From CAYUMU01 sp964445985 (lineage in GTDB: Bacteria > Planctomycetota > Planctomycetia > Pirellulales > S012-138): a stretch of 45,736 nucleotides of DNA. The notes under the pieces are model-generated. The model was not told the DNA's origin and ran no database searches. It was given only the letters and a program-made list of their open reading frames with translations. Location: the NCBI GenBank assembly GCA_964445985.1, contig CAYUMU010000057.1, positions 1 to 45,736 on the forward strand, read 5' to 3'. Numbering within the stretch: position 1 is the first letter of the stretch; each line of letters begins with the position of its first letter. A program made the position numbers and the translations under genes. Positions 10,310 to 19,459 of this stretch are shown piece by piece.

Positions 10310-10966
10310 ATGACTGAACGGCTGATTGATCCCACCTTTTTGTTCCGCTTCACGTTGCCTTGCCGGTATGTGAAAGAAACCTGGACGGCCGAGGGCGTTG
10401 GCTTGAGCGAGGCCTATGCGCTGCCGGCCCTGAACGCCCTCGATGGCGCGCCGCCGCTCGCCGAGATTCGCGCTGGTTGGAACGAGAAGGGGCTGTATTT
10501 TTGCGCCATCGTCCGCGGTAAACGGCAACTGCCGTGGTGCCGCGATGGCTCCATCGACGAAAGCGACGGCCTGAACCTGTGGATCGATACCCGCGATACC
10601 CAAAGCATCCATCGGGCCAGCCGGTTCTGTCATCGCTTTGCATTCATCCCCAGCGGCGGCGGGAATCGCCGGCAAGACCCGGTGGCCGGCCAACTCATGA
10701 TTCAGCGGGCCAAGGAGCACGCCAAGCCGGTGCTGCCGCGCAAGCTGGGCGTGCGCAGCGAGGTGCGGGTGGATGGATATGTGCTCGAAGCCCACATCCA
10801 AGCCGACGCCCTCACCGGCTTCGATCCGGGCGAGCATCCCCGGTTGGGCTTCATGTACGCCGTGGTCGATCGCGAGCGGGGGACGCAAACCCTGGCGATG
10901 GGCAATGAGTTTCCGTACTACGAAGATCCCAGCCTGTGGGCTTCGCTCGAACTGGTGAAACGATAG
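10310..10966 (+). CDS. CBM9-like beta-sandwich protein
   Basis: This 218-aa protein looks like a carbohydrate-binding-module-9-like (DOMON-type) domain, seen in the pattern AEIRAGWNEKGLYFCAIV, DGLNLWIDTRD, RFCHRFAFIPSGGG, and a C-terminal GFMYAVVDRE. No signal peptide is evident, which is unusual for a secreted carbohydrate binder, so it may act in the cytosol. The start is ATG 10310, preceded by a purine-rich GGGAGAGGGAG. A TTG three bases earlier is also open. The next gene starts only 30 bases later, so the two are probably co-transcribed. Ligand and role are not inferable. Confidence 0.75.
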   Translation: MTERLIDPTFLFRFTLPCRYVKETWTAEGVGLSEAYALPALNALDGAPPLAEIRAGWNEKGLYFCAIVRGKRQLPWCRDGSIDESDGLNLWIDTRDTQSIHRASRFCHRFAFIPSGGGNRRQDPVAGQLMIQRAKEHAKPVLPRKLGVRSEVRVDGYVLEAHIQADALTGFDPGEHPRLGFMYAVVDRERGTQTLAMGNEFPYYEDPSLWASLELVKR

Positions 10967-10996
10967 CCAACTTGTGCCGCTTTCGCTCCCCCCAGC

Positions 10997-12235
10997 ATGC
11001 AGCCCGACATCGACGACTACCGATGGCTGACGAGCCCCTTGGCCGAGCCTCACGTGCAACAGGTGGCGAATGAGGCGGCTTCGCCCGCCCTGGTGATGCG
11101 GCTGCGGCGGCAGTTGACGCCAGCCCGCGCGCGCCTGGTGGTGGAACTTGCCGAGCTGCGCCACCGGGCGCAACGCAAGTTTTCTCAAGCGGCGAAGATG
11201 TTCTTCACGCGGCAGGCCCTGGAACAGGCCACCGATGAAACAATCTCCGCTTACAAGGCGGCGAGGTTGGCGGCCGGCGCGGCTTGTATGAACCCCGCCG
11301 ATTTCCGCCTGGCCGAACTTTGTTGCGGAATTGGCGGCGACCTGCTGGCGATGGCCGGGTGTGGGGCGCGGGATGTGCTGGCGGTCGATGCCGACCCCGT
11401 GATTGCCCTCTTGGCCCAAGCCAACCTGGCGGCCTGTGAGCTGCATGGACTGGCAACGGTTCAGGTGGGCGACGCCGCCGATGTGGCGGTGGCCGCTTAC
11501 TCGGCCTGGCATATCGATCCCGATCGCCGCGCCGAGGGCCGCCGCACCACGCAGTTATCGTCGTTTGCTCCCAGCCTGGAACAGCTGCAAACGCTGCTCG
11601 AAACGAACCCCCAGGCGGCAATCAAACTGGCCCCAGCGACCGAATTGCCCGAGGAATGGCTCGCCGGCCACGAACGCGAATGGATTGGCAGCCAGGGCGA
11701 GTGCCGCCAGCAAATGGTCTGGGGAGGGAGTCTGACGCGCTACGCCGGCCGACGAACGGCAACCGTGCTGGCGGTTAGCGCCCAGGGCGGGCCGCCGCGT
11801 ACCGTGGTGTCGCCTCCAGAGCACGAAGCACAACCCCCGCGGGCTCCCGCGATCGAGATTGGCCGCTACGTATTCGAGCCTCACGCCGCGGTGCTCGCCG
11901 CGCAGTTGGATGGCATGCTGGCGGCCGAGCATGATTTGCGGCAGTTAAGCCCTCTGGCGGCGTATTACACAGGCGACCGACCCATCCACGATCTGGCCCT
12001 GGCGGCGTTTGAAGTTTGGGAAGTGCTGCCGTTCAGAGTCAAAACGATTTCCGCCTGGCTGGCCGAGCGGGGAATGGGCCGGATCGAAGTGAAGAAACGC
12101 GGCGTGGATATCGACCCGTTGCCATTGCAAAAGCAACTCAAAGGCAAGGGAGACAAAGCGGCCGTGGTGATCGTTGCGCCCTGCCCCTTAGGGGTGCGGG
12201 CCATCGTGGCCTCGCGGGTTGCGTCTGGCGAGTGA
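10997..12235 (+). CDS. Class I SAM methyltransferase with THUMP-like C-terminal domain
   Basis: This is a 412-aa protein. An N-terminal helical domain (about 1-95) precedes the SAM-binding motif I LAELCCGIGGDLLAMA, followed by LAVDADPVIALLAQ. A characteristic WHIDPDRRAEGRR segment occupies the position of motif IV. The C-terminal region (about 320-405) with EVLPFRVKTISAWLAERGMGRIEVKKRG matches the THUMP-like domain found in the PG_1098-type methyltransferase family. An RNA substrate is likely by analogy with THUMP proteins but is not shown. The ATG at 10997 is 30 bases after the CBM9-like gene. Confidence 0.88.
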   Translation: MQPDIDDYRWLTSPLAEPHVQQVANEAASPALVMRLRRQLTPARARLVVELAELRHRAQRKFSQAAKMFFTRQALEQATDETISAYKAARLAAGAACMNPADFRLAELCCGIGGDLLAMAGCGARDVLAVDADPVIALLAQANLAACELHGLATVQVGDAADVAVAAYSAWHIDPDRRAEGRRTTQLSSFAPSLEQLQTLLETNPQAAIKLAPATELPEEWLAGHEREWIGSQGECRQQMVWGGSLTRYAGRRTATVLAVSAQGGPPRTVVSPPEHEAQPPRAPAIEIGRYVFEPHAAVLAAQLDGMLAAEHDLRQLSPLAAYYTGDRPIHDLALAAFEVWEVLPFRVKTISAWLAERGMGRIEVKKRGVDIDPLPLQKQLKGKGDKAAVVIVAPCPLGVRAIVASRVASGE

Positions 12236-12417
12236 GTGCCCACCGATTCCAACCCAATTCGCCATCTCACGACGAAGTTGAAGTCTGCCCTGTCCAATGG
12301 AGCGTCCCCTACCCACTCCTACCGCGCGCCCGTATAACCTCGTAGCAGAGCGGCGACGACAAACGCCACCCGCTGTTCGCATAATTCGATCCAAATACTA
12401 CCGCAGTCGATTTCACG

Positions 12418-15400
12418 ATGAACGCGCCTGGCTATTATCGCTTCCCCACGCTCTCTGGCTCGCAGGTGGTGTTTGTTTGCGAAGACGACCTGTGGACGGT
12501 GTCTTGCGAGGGGGGCGTCGCGCGCCGGCTCACGGCCAACCTGGGCGATGTTACCTACCCGGCCCTCTCGCCCGACGGCAGCCTGCTGGCCTTTACCAGC
12601 CAGGAAGAAGGTCCGACCGAAGTTTACGTGACCGACGCCGAAGGCGGACCCGCGCGGCGCATTACCTATTTGGGCGTGAACACCACCCAGGTGGCCGGTT
12701 GGACTCCTGACGGCCAGCATGTGGTCTTGGCCACGGCGGCCGGTCAGGCCTTCGCGGGCCACATGAAACTTTGGAAGGCGCCCGCGGAGGGCGGCCAGCC
12801 GGAGCTACTACCTTATGGACCGGCGCAGAATGTTGCTTACGGACCGGCGGACCAGGTGCTGATTGGTCGGCATACCCGCGACCCGGCCCGCTGGAAGCGG
12901 TATCGCGGCGGAACGTGCGGCCAACTGTGGATCGATGCCGGCGGCGACGGCGACTTCTCGCGACTGATCGAGCTCGCAGGCAACCTGGCCTCGCCGATGT
13001 TCGTGGGCGATCGCGCTTACTTCATTTCCGATCACGAAGGCATCGGCAATATCTATTCGTGCCAGGTCGATGGCAGCGACCTGACACGTCACACCGACCA
13101 CGACGAATTCTATGTACGCCAGGCCAGTAGCGATGGCCAGCGGATGGTGTACATGGCCGGCGGCGATTTGTATTTGCTCGCCCCCAGCTTGCCCGATGTG
13201 GCGCCGGTGAAGATCGCCATCCAGTGGCGCAGCTCGCGGCCCCAGTGCCACCGCAAGTTTGTGGCGGCTTCGCGATTCTTTGAAACGGCCGATATTCACC
13301 CCTCGGGCAAGGCCGTGGCGCTCACTTGCCGCGGCCGGCCGTTTTCGCTGGCGGCCTGGGAAGGCCCGGTGGTTCAGCATGGCGAGCCCGACGGCGTGCG
13401 GTATCGGTTGTCTTCGTGGTTGCACGATGGCGCCCGGTTGGTGGCCTTTAGCGACGAAGGGGGCGAGGAGCGGTTGATTGTATTTTGGGCCGATGGTCGC
13501 AAGCCGCCCAAGCTGCTGCCGGCCTGGGATTTGGGCCGCGGGGTTGGTCTTTTCGTATCTCCGGTGAAAGACCAGGTGGTGCTGTACAACCATCGCGGCG
13601 AGTTGATATTTGTCGACCTGGAAAAGCGGCGGCACAAGGTTCTGGATCGCAGCCACCACGGCCGGATCCGCGGAGCTTGCTGGTCGCCCGACGGTCGCTG
13701 GGTGGCGTATGGCATGCCCGAGACTGCCAGCACGTCGCACATTCGCTTGTGCCGGCTGAGCGACGGTCGCACGTTCAATGTCACGCATGCCGTGCTGCGC
13801 GACATCCGCCCGGCCTTCGATCCCGAGGGCAAGTACCTGTACTTCCTTTCCTACCGCGAGTTCGATCCGGTTTACGACAACCTGCACTTTGACCTCAACT
13901 TCCCCCAAGGCATGCGGCCGTACCTGGTAACGCTCCAGGCCGATGCGCCTTCGCCGCTTGCCTTCGACCCCTCGGCCTGGCAAACCGAGGCGGAGAAGAA
14001 AGACGAAGCCGGAAAGCCGGCGGCGGCCGCCAACCAGACCAATGAAACCTCAGAAGAAGAAGAAGCCAAAGACGAGGACGCGAAGCCCGAGCCAGCCAAG
14101 CCCGAGCAGGCCAAGACTGAGCCGGCCCAAACCGATGCGGCCAAAGGAACCGATAAGCCCGAGCCTTCCCCCATCCAGATCGACCTCGATGGCATCGAGC
14201 GCCGCATCGTGGCCATCCCCGTGGAAGAGGGAAAATACAGTCGCATCCTAGGCCTCACCGGAGGCCGCGTGCTGTTCAGCCGGTTCCCCGTTTCGGGCAG
14301 CCTGGGCAACAGTTGGCGGATTACCGACGCCGCCAAAGGCACGCTGGAGATGTACGACCTCAAAAACAAAAAGCAAGAACGCTGGCTCGACGAAGTCACC
14401 GATTTTGGCCTGTCGCCCAGCGCGAAAACGCTGATCTACCGTATTGGCAATCGGGTGCGGCTGGTCGATCCGGTAGGCAAACCTTCGGCCGATAGCGCCA
14501 AAGACCCGCCCGGCACGCGGAGCGGCTGGCTCGACTTGGAACGGGTGAGGATCTCCGTCGATCCGCCCAGCGAATGGCGGCAAATGTTTCAAGAAGCCTG
14601 GCGGTTGCAGCGCGATCATTTTTGGACCGAAGACATGTCGGGCGTGGCCTGGGACGAAGTCCGCCAGCGGTACGAACCGCTGCTGGCCCGATTGGCTTCG
14701 CGTTCGGAATTCTCCGACCTGATGTGGGAAATGCAGGGCGAACTGGGCACCTCGCACGCCTACGAGTTGGGCGGCGACTATCGCCAAGGGCCGCGGTACT
14801 ACAACGGCTTTCTCGGCGCCGACCTCACGTTCGACACCCGCAAAGGCGCGTATCAAATTGCCCACATCGTGCATGGCGACGCCTGGGACGAGCAGCGAAC
14901 CTCGCCGCTGGATAGCCCTGGCGTGAACGTCAAGCCGGGCGACTACATTCTGGCCATCGGCGGCCGTAAGCTAGGCGCCAACGTGTCGCCGGCGGAGTTG
15001 CTGGTGAATCAGGCTGGCCGCGAAGTGCAGCTAACGGTGCAGCGAGGCCGCGGACCCGCGCGAACCGTGGTGGTGAAAACGCTCAAGGACGAAACGCTGG
15101 CCCGCTATCGGCAATGGGTGGAAGACAGTCGCAGCCGCGTCCACCAAGCGACCGGCGGCCGCGTGGGCTATGTGCACGTTCCCAACATGGGCCCCTGGGG
15201 ATATGCGGAGTTCCATCGCTACTTCCTCGTTGAGTCGCAGCGCGATGGGCTGATTGTCGACGTGCGTTTCAACGGCGGCGGCCACGTGTCGCAGCTCATT
15301 CTGGAAAAGCTGGCTCGCCGCCGGATTGGTTATGATCTTCCTCGCTGGAGCGAACCGGAACCCTACCCCGACGGCTCGATGCTCGGCCCGATTGTGGCCC

Positions 15401-15780
15401 TCACCAACGAGCGAGCCGGGTCCGACGGCGACATCTTCAGCCACTGTTTCAAGCTGCTGAAGCTCGGCCCGCTGATTGGTCGCCGCACCTGGGGAGGCGT
15501 GATCGGCATTAATCCCCGGCACCGCCTGGTCGATGGCAGCATCACCACGCAGCCCGAGTTCTCGTTCTGGTTTGAGGACGTCGGCTGGGGAATCGAGAAC
15601 TACGGCACCGAGCCGGATATCGACATCGACATCCGCCCTCAAGACGACGCGGCCGGCCAAGACCCGCAACTGGAACGGGCCATCGAAGAGGCGTTGAATT
15701 TGTTGACGACCAAGAACACCAACCGGCCGGCGTTTGACCAGCGGCCGAAGTTGGGGTTGCCCAAGCGGGGGCGGCCGTAA
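12418..15780 (+). CDS. Tricorn protease homologue (S41 family)
   Basis: This 1120-aa peptidase probably degrades peptides released by larger proteases. Residues 1-500 carry WD-like beta-propeller repeats (LSPDGSLLAFTS, CWSPDGRWVAYG). A strongly charged Lys/Glu/Ala/Pro linker follows at about 520-580, then a second propeller-like region. The C-terminal half has the tricorn core helix with H734 (QRDHFW), a PDZ domain (about 800-890, SPGVNVKPGDYILAIGG), and the C2 domain with nucleophile S1002 in AGSDGDIF and E1065 in YGTEPDID. These match the catalytic Ser-His-Ser-Glu arrangement of archaeal tricorn. There is no signal peptide, so it is cytosolic. The charged linker is the main departure from the archaeal enzyme. 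Confidence 0.92.
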   Translation: MNAPGYYRFPTLSGSQVVFVCEDDLWTVSCEGGVARRLTANLGDVTYPALSPDGSLLAFTSQEEGPTEVYVTDAEGGPARRITYLGVNTTQVAGWTPDGQHVVLATAAGQAFAGHMKLWKAPAEGGQPELLPYGPAQNVAYGPADQVLIGRHTRDPARWKRYRGGTCGQLWIDAGGDGDFSRLIELAGNLASPMFVGDRAYFISDHEGIGNIYSCQVDGSDLTRHTDHDEFYVRQASSDGQRMVYMAGGDLYLLAPSLPDVAPVKIAIQWRSSRPQCHRKFVAASRFFETADIHPSGKAVALTCRGRPFSLAAWEGPVVQHGEPDGVRYRLSSWLHDGARLVAFSDEGGEERLIVFWADGRKPPKLLPAWDLGRGVGLFVSPVKDQVVLYNHRGELIFVDLEKRRHKVLDRSHHGRIRGACWSPDGRWVAYGMPETASTSHIRLCRLSDGRTFNVTHAVLRDIRPAFDPEGKYLYFLSYREFDPVYDNLHFDLNFPQGMRPYLVTLQADAPSPLAFDPSAWQTEAEKKDEAGKPAAAANQTNETSEEEEAKDEDAKPEPAKPEQAKTEPAQTDAAKGTDKPEPSPIQIDLDGIERRIVAIPVEEGKYSRILGLTGGRVLFSRFPVSGSLGNSWRITDAAKGTLEMYDLKNKKQERWLDEVTDFGLSPSAKTLIYRIGNRVRLVDPVGKPSADSAKDPPGTRSGWLDLERVRISVDPPSEWRQMFQEAWRLQRDHFWTEDMSGVAWDEVRQRYEPLLARLASRSEFSDLMWEMQGELGTSHAYELGGDYRQGPRYYNGFLGADLTFDTRKGAYQIAHIVHGDAWDEQRTSPLDSPGVNVKPGDYILAIGGRKLGANVSPAELLVNQAGREVQLTVQRGRGPARTVVVKTLKDETLARYRQWVEDSRSRVHQATGGRVGYVHVPNMGPWGYAEFHRYFLVESQRDGLIVDVRFNGGGHVSQLILEKLARRRIGYDLPRWSEPEPYPDGSMLGPIVALTNERAGSDGDIFSHCFKLLKLGPLIGRRTWGGVIGINPRHRLVDGSITTQPEFSFWFEDVGWGIENYGTEPDIDIDIRPQDDAAGQDPQLERAIEEALNLLTTKNTNRPAFDQRPKLGLPKRGRP

Positions 15781-15952
15781 GGCACGGTGCGCAAGGGAAA
15801 ATCCGGGAGCCCCGTTTGCATATAATGCACTCGCTGCTAGAACGAAAGAAGCGACGAGTTTGCGGTGGTTTGGCCGCTTGTGGTTGGTGAACCGCTGATG
15901 ACCCGAATTCGTTCTTCCGGCCGTAGAAATACAGGAACCAAACATCGTGCAA

Positions 15953-15980
15953 CTGGATTCCCGCCTTCGCGGGAATGACG
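15953..15980 (-). repeat. Dispersed repeat family C, copy 1
   Basis: The element has inverted arms ATTCCCGC and GCGGGAAT around CTTC, flanked by CTGG and GACG. It is related to copies at 27084, 31871 and 45055. It lies in the gap upstream of the dioxygenase gene. Confidence 0.75.
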
Positions 15981-16057
15981 GCATCCACCAGCTACCAGCA
16001 ACTAGCCACCAGCAACCAGTCCCTAGCCCCGATCCCCCAGCCCCTCCCGAGCCCACC

Positions 16058-16825
16058 ATGCCTGCCGAGTTTTCCGCCGAAGAATTGGCCGCTTACGAAC
16101 GTGACGGCTTCGTGCTGGTTCCGCAGTTGTTTTCGCGAAGCGAGATGAAGCTGTTGGCCGATTTCGCTCGTCAGGATGCGGGGCTGGAAAGCGGCGCGTA
16201 TGGCCGTGCCGACGCGACGGGCCAGCCGGTGCGGTTGGCGCTCTGGAACACGCCGGGCGACGACTTGTATGGGCTGTTCAGTCGGTCGCGGCGGATTGTG
16301 CGGCGGATGGAGCAACTGCTGGGCGGCGAGGTCTATCACTGGCACGCCAAAATGATTCTCAAAGAGCCGCGGGTGGGCGGGGCTTGGGAATGGCATCAGG
16401 ATTACGGCTATTGGTACTACAACGGCTGCCTGTCGCCGCTGCTGGCCAGTTGTTGGATTGCGCTCGATCCGGCGACCAAGGAAAACGGTTGCCTGCAAGT
16501 GCTCAAAGGCACCCACCAGCTTGGCCGCATCGATCATGGCAAAACGGGCGACCAAACGGGGGCCGACCTGGAACGCGTGGCGGCCGCCGAAGAACGCCAC
16601 GAGAAGCACTACGTGGAAGCCCAGCCTGGCGACGCGTTCTTCTTTCACAGCAATCTGCTGCATCGCTCCGACCAGAATCGTTCGGAGAATCCGCGCTGGT
16701 CGCTAATCTGCTGCTATAACGCGGCCCGCAACAGTCCCTATAAGGAGTGGCGGCACCCCAGCTATTCGCCGCTGAGCGTGGTGGAAGACGACGCGATTGA
16801 AGCGTGGGTCCAGGGGGTTCGCTAG
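16058..16825 (+). CDS. Phytanoyl-CoA dioxygenase family protein
   Basis: This is an Fe(II)/2-oxoglutarate-dependent oxygenase of 255 aa. The jelly-roll core shows the HxD iron ligands H113 and D115 in EWHQDYG, and the distal ligand (H202, in LLHRSDQNRS) with a following Arg near 214 that would bind 2-oxoglutarate. The PhyH-type N-terminus ELAAYERDGFVLVPQLF supports ATG 16058 as start; the longer open frame translates the repeat at 15953 and a Gln/Pro stretch. No signal peptide is present. Substrates of bacterial PhyH proteins are diverse (often secondary-metabolite or quinone-like), and the neighbours do not specify one. Confidence 0.9.
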   Translation: MPAEFSAEELAAYERDGFVLVPQLFSRSEMKLLADFARQDAGLESGAYGRADATGQPVRLALWNTPGDDLYGLFSRSRRIVRRMEQLLGGEVYHWHAKMILKEPRVGGAWEWHQDYGYWYYNGCLSPLLASCWIALDPATKENGCLQVLKGTHQLGRIDHGKTGDQTGADLERVAAAEERHEKHYVEAQPGDAFFFHSNLLHRSDQNRSENPRWSLICCYNAARNSPYKEWRHPSYSPLSVVEDDAIEAWVQGVR

Positions 16826-17106
16826 TTTTCTGCTCAGATGGCCGCAATCGCATTTGCCCGGGGGGCATTTGTAACCTAGGGTTGCCGTGGCGGAGGGGAC
16901 TCCGCGCCATTGACTTCGTTGCCGCCGCGGTTCTTGCGGCGCTGATCGCAGTCGGCGTGAAAGCCTGGTCCCCCCGCGCGCCGATCCTGTCTGACCAGAT
17001 TTCCTGAATACGTGCCCACGGGGCCTTCCCTGTCAAAGCGTGGCCCGCGCTCTTCGTGCGAGGCGGTATCGCTGATCGCTTTCCCCTTTCGGAGCGTTGA
17101 TCGATC

Positions 17107-18009
17107 GTGAACGCGCTGTCTGCCAATCCTCGCTGGAACACGGTGCGAAACCTGCTTGGCCAGCTTTCGGAAGACGAGCAGCAGTTCGACCAATTGCTGG
17201 CATCGCAGCGTAAGTGGCTGGCCGAGGCGCAAGTGCGTCAGCAGAAGCAAACGCATATTTTGCAGCGGCTGGAACGGCAAAATCAACAGCTCGCGCAAAA
17301 CCAGCAATCGGCCGATCAACTGTTGGCCGCCGAGCAGGCTCGTGCCGCGGCGTTGGAGCAAGACCTGGCGGCTGCCCGCGATCAGCTGGTGAGCAAAGAC
17401 AAAGAGCTGGGCCAACTTCACAAAGAGCTGTCGCAACTGCGCGCCCAGAAAGATCAATCTGAATCGCAATGCCGGGAACTCGCGCAAGAGCGCGAACACC
17501 TGCAAGAAGAACTGGAACGCGTCTCGGGGCGCTTGGCCGAAGCCTCGGAAAAAGTGCAAGCGCTGGAATTGCATCAAGCCACCGAGCACGGCAACCAGCA
17601 GCAGCTTCAAGAAAGGTTCCGCCGCGAGCACCAGGATTTGCTCGATGCGCGCGAAGATGCCGTGCGTCTGGAAGACCTGCTCGAAAAGCGAATGGCCGAA
17701 ACCAAGCGGCTGCGCGACGAGCTGGCGGAAGCCCGCGAAAGGGCCAACGAGGAGCGCGCCGAATGGACGACGGAACTCAAGCTGCTGCGCAGGGCCTTGG
17801 AAGTCAGCAACGACGACCGCGAGGAGTACACGGCCCGGCCGCGGAGCGCTGCCCGTATGCCCGCTGCCGAAACAGAAGCCGCGGGCGCCGCTTCTGCCAG
17901 CGCCACCAAAACGCCCGAGTCTCGCAAGCCCAAGCGTACCAGCGATCCGGTGCTGGACGCGGTGCGGGCACAGTTTGAAAAACTTCAGGCCAACATCCTG
18001 GGTGAGTAG
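17107..18009 (+). CDS. Coiled-coil protein, first gene of GAP1/GTPase cluster
   Basis: This 300-aa protein is almost wholly predicted coiled coil from about 20 to 240, rich in Gln, Glu, Leu and Arg with heptad-like spacing (QQLAQNQQSADQLL, LEKRMAETKRLRDELAEA). A low-complexity Ala/Pro/Thr linker (about 245-280) leads to a short conserved-looking tail DPVLDAVRAQFEKLQANIL. No membrane segment or known catalytic domain is visible. The start is GTG with GGAG about 12 bases upstream. It precedes the FGE-like gene by 163 bases on the same strand and is likely in the same operon. A scaffold or oligomerisation role is inference from composition. Confidence 0.75.
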   Translation: MNALSANPRWNTVRNLLGQLSEDEQQFDQLLASQRKWLAEAQVRQQKQTHILQRLERQNQQLAQNQQSADQLLAAEQARAAALEQDLAAARDQLVSKDKELGQLHKELSQLRAQKDQSESQCRELAQEREHLQEELERVSGRLAEASEKVQALELHQATEHGNQQQLQERFRREHQDLLDAREDAVRLEDLLEKRMAETKRLRDELAEARERANEERAEWTTELKLLRRALEVSNDDREEYTARPRSAARMPAAETEAAGAASASATKTPESRKPKRTSDPVLDAVRAQFEKLQANILGE

Positions 18010-18172
18010 CCAGGGGGGCGCCCTGCCCGCCCGAGACGGGATGGTCCGCTCCACCCCCCCTTCAATCGCAGCCGGTAATATTCGCAAGATCATCGTCGCC
18101 GTCGCCAGATTCACCCATGTTGGCGCCCACATCAGAGAGCGGATCGGGTTCTCCGTCCGCAGGAGCGTTTGA

Positions 18173-19345
18173 GTGACAGCAATCGCCGTCTCCACAAAGC
18201 GTTGGCCGGGGCTTTGGGCCTGGCTGGGCTGCCTGATCGTCGTGGCGTTCGTGGCCGGTTCGGCCGTGGTGCTGCACCTGTCGCCGCGAACCACGTTCGC
18301 CATCGCGGCCGGCCTGGCGGTGGTGTTGGCGGCGCTGCTGCTACTCCTGCGGAGGCGGACCTTGCGCCAGGTGTCGGTTGTTGCTCCTCTGACGAAGGCC
18401 CGGCTGAAGACCGTGGCTCCGCCCGACCCTCGCTCGTTGGTCGAGCAAATGCTTGCGCAACGCCGCTATGGCCTGCTGCTGCGGCCCGAGATCCGCTCGA
18501 ACTTGAGCGAAGCGCAATTGGTGCAGGCGTTGGAAACTTTGATGAACGACATGACCGCTTTGGCCGGCGGCGTGGTGGGGGCCTCGATCAGCGCGATCGA
18601 CCCGGCCTGCAGCGAAGACGATCCTCCGGAACCTGTCTGGTCGTCGGTAGCGCCGTTTTATCTCGACCGCTGCACGGTGACCAACGAACAGTTCGCCCAG
18701 TTTGTGGATGCCGGCGGTTACGAAACCAAGGAGCTCTGGCACGCCGAGGTCTGGCCTGCCGTGTCTTCGTTTGTGGATCGCGATGGCAAGCCCGGCCCGC
18801 GCTACTGGCAACAGGGCGGCTGCCTGCCCGGCAAAGATCGGCACCCCGTGGTGGGCGTGAGTTGGTACGAGGCGGCCGCCTACGCGCGCTGGTTGGGCAA
18901 GCGCTTGCCAACCGACGCCGAATGGCAAAAAGCCGGCAGTTGCCCGGTGATGGTTGCCGCCGGAAAGATGGTCGATCGCCGCTTCCCCTGGGGCGATGCC
19001 GTGGATCGCGGCCGCGCCAATATCTGGGGATCCGGACCCGCCGAAACCGTGCCGGTGGATCACTTTGCCGAAAAGACGGTGGGGGGCATCCATCAACTGG
19101 TGGGCAATGTTTGGGAGTGGGTTGCCGACGACTTCGGCACGCAGCCGCGAGGCCCGCGCAATCGCATCGTGCTGCCCTCTCCCATGAAATCGATCCGCGG
19201 CGGGGCCTTCGATACGTACTTCGATAGCCAATCGACCTGTCAGTTTCAAAGCGGCGAAAACCCGATGTCGCGGCGGCAAAACATCGGCTTTCGCTTGAGC
19301 CTTTCGGTACGCGATCTGGAAATGCCGCCGCCGCCCGAAGAATAA
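18173..19345 (+). CDS. Membrane-anchored FGE-sulfatase-fold protein, probably non-catalytic
   Basis: This 390-aa protein has two N-terminal hydrophobic helices (about 12-35 and 42-60), a helical spacer, then a formylglycine-generating-enzyme/C-type-lectin-like fold (about 155-380). That fold shows FYLDRCTVTNEQFAQFV, VVGVSWYEAAAYARWLGKRL, GNVWEWVADDFG and IRGGAF. In catalytic FGE the two active-site cysteines follow RGG at +4 and +9; here an ungapped reading gives Thr and Gln, so sulfatase activation is unlikely. The same fold is used as a ligand-binding module in several bacterial signalling systems. The GTG start has GGAG eight bases upstream. It sits between the coiled-coil and GTPase genes. 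A sensor or receptor role is inference. Confidence 0.85.
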   Translation: MTAIAVSTKRWPGLWAWLGCLIVVAFVAGSAVVLHLSPRTTFAIAAGLAVVLAALLLLLRRRTLRQVSVVAPLTKARLKTVAPPDPRSLVEQMLAQRRYGLLLRPEIRSNLSEAQLVQALETLMNDMTALAGGVVGASISAIDPACSEDDPPEPVWSSVAPFYLDRCTVTNEQFAQFVDAGGYETKELWHAEVWPAVSSFVDRDGKPGPRYWQQGGCLPGKDRHPVVGVSWYEAAAYARWLGKRLPTDAEWQKAGSCPVMVAAGKMVDRRFPWGDAVDRGRANIWGSGPAETVPVDHFAEKTVGGIHQLVGNVWEWVADDFGTQPRGPRNRIVLPSPMKSIRGGAFDTYFDSQSTCQFQSGENPMSRRQNIGFRLSLSVRDLEMPPPPEE

Positions 19346-19459
19346 CCACCGGCCGGCCGCTGATGGGCAGTTGATAACGCCGTTAGCCCGCTCAGACCTG
19401 GTTACCGCGGTCTGGCTGGTGAGGTTTCCCAACCTTGGTGCTTGCACGAAAGAACTCCC

